This document shows, piece by piece, positions 31,214-32,259 of a stretch of 32,259 nucleotides of DNA; the first letter of the stretch is position 1, and every line of letters begins with the position of its first letter. The position numbers and the translations under genes were made by a program. The notes beneath the pieces are model-generated. The model was not told where the DNA came from. It saw only the letters and a program-made list of their open reading frames with translations, and searched no databases. The stretch is from Acidimicrobiales bacterium (GTDB lineage Bacteria > Actinomycetota > Acidimicrobiia > Acidimicrobiales > GCA-2861595). The stretch spans positions 1 through 32,259 of the forward strand of contig DATLFN010000049.1 in NCBI GenBank assembly GCA_035540975.1. Reading direction: 5' to 3'.

Positions 31214-31602
31214 CCGGAGGCGCCGCCACGCCGGGACTGGGTGCCGGCCAGGCGCCGCAGCGCCCGTTCGAGGGCCCGCAGGTCGGCGTTGCCCACGAAG
31301 TCGTAGGCACCGGCGGCCAGCGCCGCCTGCCGCATGCTGTCGAACGAGGAGACCACGATCACGGCACACCGGGGGCAGACGGCGTGCAGGCCGGCGACCG
31401 CCCCGAGGCCCAGGTCGCCGGTGAGGGCGAGATCGAGCACCACCACGTCGGGCTCGGCCACCCCGGCGGCCACGATGGCCTCGCCCGCGGCGCCCACGTC
31501 GCCGACGAGGTCGTACCCGCACCGGCGCACGATGACCTCCACGGCGCGGCGGATGCCCGCGTCGTCGTTGCAGGACAGCGCACGGAGGGCTTCGGCCGGC
31601 AT
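31135..31602 (-). CDS. Orphan receiver-domain protein lacking the conserved Lys
   Basis: A 155-residue REC-type protein. It has the acidic pair D13/D14 (SCNDDAG), phosphoacceptor D57 in VVVLDLAL and Ser85/86 in VIVVSSF. The conserved Lys that should follow is Asn105 (DFVGNADL), so phosphorylation switching is likely altered. A Gly/Ser/Thr-rich tail of about 35 residues has no output domain. Its last 79 bp overlap the kinase 3' end on the other strand. The start is ATG 31602 or GTG 31605, and neither has a strong ribosome site. It could be a phosphate-independent adaptor or a pseudo-receiver for the adjacent kinase. Confidence 0.75.
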   Translation of the reverse strand: MPAEALRALSCNDDAGIRRAVEVIVRRCGYDLVGDVGAAGEAIVAAGVAEPDVVVLDLALTGDLGLGAVAGLHAVCPRCAVIVVSSFDSMRQAALAAGAYDFVGNADLRALERALRRLAGTQSRRGGASGQVDRAPTPAGSDAVSGTVSTKAPAS

Positions 31603-31605
31603 CAC

Positions 31606-31896
31606 GACCAGTGTGAACGCCGATACTGAAGATGGGCTGAACTTCGCAGCGATTCTTCAGTTCTCGCGCCAGCCGCCCGTGTTGCCACACTTCCCCACGT
31701 CACGCCCGAGCCCCCGGTTGGGTCGCAGCCTCGCTCGGCGGGCCGATGGGCGCCTGCCCACCGGACCGGCTGGTTTGCCGTAGCGCCGGTTCGGTAGCGC
31801 CAGCGGTGGACTTGGAGCGCGCATGTTGGGCTGGCCCCAGTCGGCTCGGCAGGCCCCCTAACACTTGCGGTCGCCGCCCCGGATGCCGAGGAACCC
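31606..31896. other. Gene-free stretch before the acyl-CoA dehydrogenase
   Basis: About 290 bp without a supportable gene. An imperfect inverted repeat CTGAAGATGGGC...GATTCTTCAG lies just upstream of the orphan receiver (about 31625-31661) and may be part of its promoter region. No terminator with a T-run was seen for the gene ending at 31897. Confidence 0.35.
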
Positions 31897-32259
31897 TTAC
31901 CCCAGCAGGCGTTTCGCGATCACCACCCGCTGGATCTGGTTGGTGCCCTCGTAGATCTGGGTGATCTTGGCGTCCCGCATCATCCGCTCGACCGGGAAGT
32001 CCCGGGTGTAGCCGTATCCACCGAGTAGTTGCACCGCATCGGTGGTGATCTCCATGGCGGCATCCGAGGCGAAACACTTCGCCGCCGCCCCGAAGAAGGT
32101 CAGATCGGCGTCGACCCGCTCGGACCGGGCCGCTGCCGCGTAGGTGATCTGCCGCGCGGCCTCCAGTTTCATCCCCATCTCGGCGATCATGAACTGGACG
32201 CCCTGGAAGTCGGCGATCGGCTTGCCGAACTGTCGACGCTCCCGCACGTAGCCTCGGGC
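31897..32259 (-). CDS. Acyl-CoA dehydrogenase (C-terminal part, runs off right edge)
   Basis: The 120 visible codons are the C-terminal alpha-helical domain of a FAD-dependent acyl-CoA dehydrogenase, which introduces the alpha,beta double bond into acyl-Co[40 protein letters not shown] and [18 protein letters not shown] are textbook family blocks. The Glu in YEGTNQ is at the position of the catalytic base in short/medium-chain members. The stop is TAA at 31897-31899. The N-terminal two thirds lie outside the window. Its 3' end is copied at 20972-21047. Confidence 0.95.
   Translation of the reverse strand, partial: ARGYVRERRQFGKPIADFQGVQFMIAEMGMKLEAARQITYAAAARSERVDADLTFFGAAAKCFASDAAMEITTDAVQLLGGYGYTRDFPVERMMRDAKITQIYEGTNQIQRVVIAKRLLG

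Overview
The window is high-GC DNA (coding parts look roughly 70% G+C) with many GTG starts, 4-bp gene overlaps and actinobacterial-type proteins. A secreted protein carries six 42-residue repeats of the 'GYWLVASDGGVFAFGDA' kind, a repeat style I associate with Acidimicrobiia. The best guess is an uncultured member of Acidimicrobiia or a near relative in Actinomycetota. This rests on gene content, not on a marker tree.

Left edge (1-2456): a defence-type operon on the plus strand. It holds the 3' tail of an upstream gene (2-148, ATGA overlap), a short prokaryotic Argonaute of MID-PIWI type whose first catalytic Asp is replaced by Ser (145-1602), and a PIN-domain nuclease-like protein (1599-2456, GTGA overlap). 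Short Argonautes normally pair with an APAZ-fused effector. A tightly coupled PIN protein as an extra member is not one of the standard layouts I know and is the most interesting item here. This segment looks less GC-rich than its surroundings and abuts a tRNA pair.

2830-5695, minus strand: a receiver-only response regulator, gltX, a YdcF/DUF218 membrane protein, tRNA-Gln(CTG) and tRNA-Glu(CTC) lie head to tail and end in an intrinsic terminator. The tRNA ligase thus sits beside its cognate tRNA. The gltX start is covered by a 37/38-bp tandem duplication.

5847-12758: a MarR regulator with an overlapping MFS exporter, a GGDEF protein, a NarK nitrate/nitrite transporter, a divergent pair of a small HTH protein and an RsbW-like ATPase, and a single-pass membrane protein. 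13046-18852: a secreted LVIVD/PA/repeat protein, a zinc alcohol (formaldehyde-type) dehydrogenase with a small partner gene, and UDP-galactopyranose mutase (galactofuranose supply) behind a long leader that can fold into strong hairpins.

19278-21359 is a gene-poor, eroded stretch: a small membrane protein, a PIN-toxin 3' fragment, an XRE-type regulator, decayed coding sequence, and a 76-bp copy of the 3' end of the acyl-CoA dehydrogenase gene that lies at the right edge of the window.

21360-32259: a small anchored protein, a roughly 2,089-residue secreted subtilase with many Ig-like, MBG and SdrD-type domains, a divergent OmpR/PAS-histidine-kinase two-component system, an orphan receiver that lacks the conserved Lys and overlaps the kinase 3' end on the opposite strand, and a partial acyl-CoA dehydrogenase running off the right edge.
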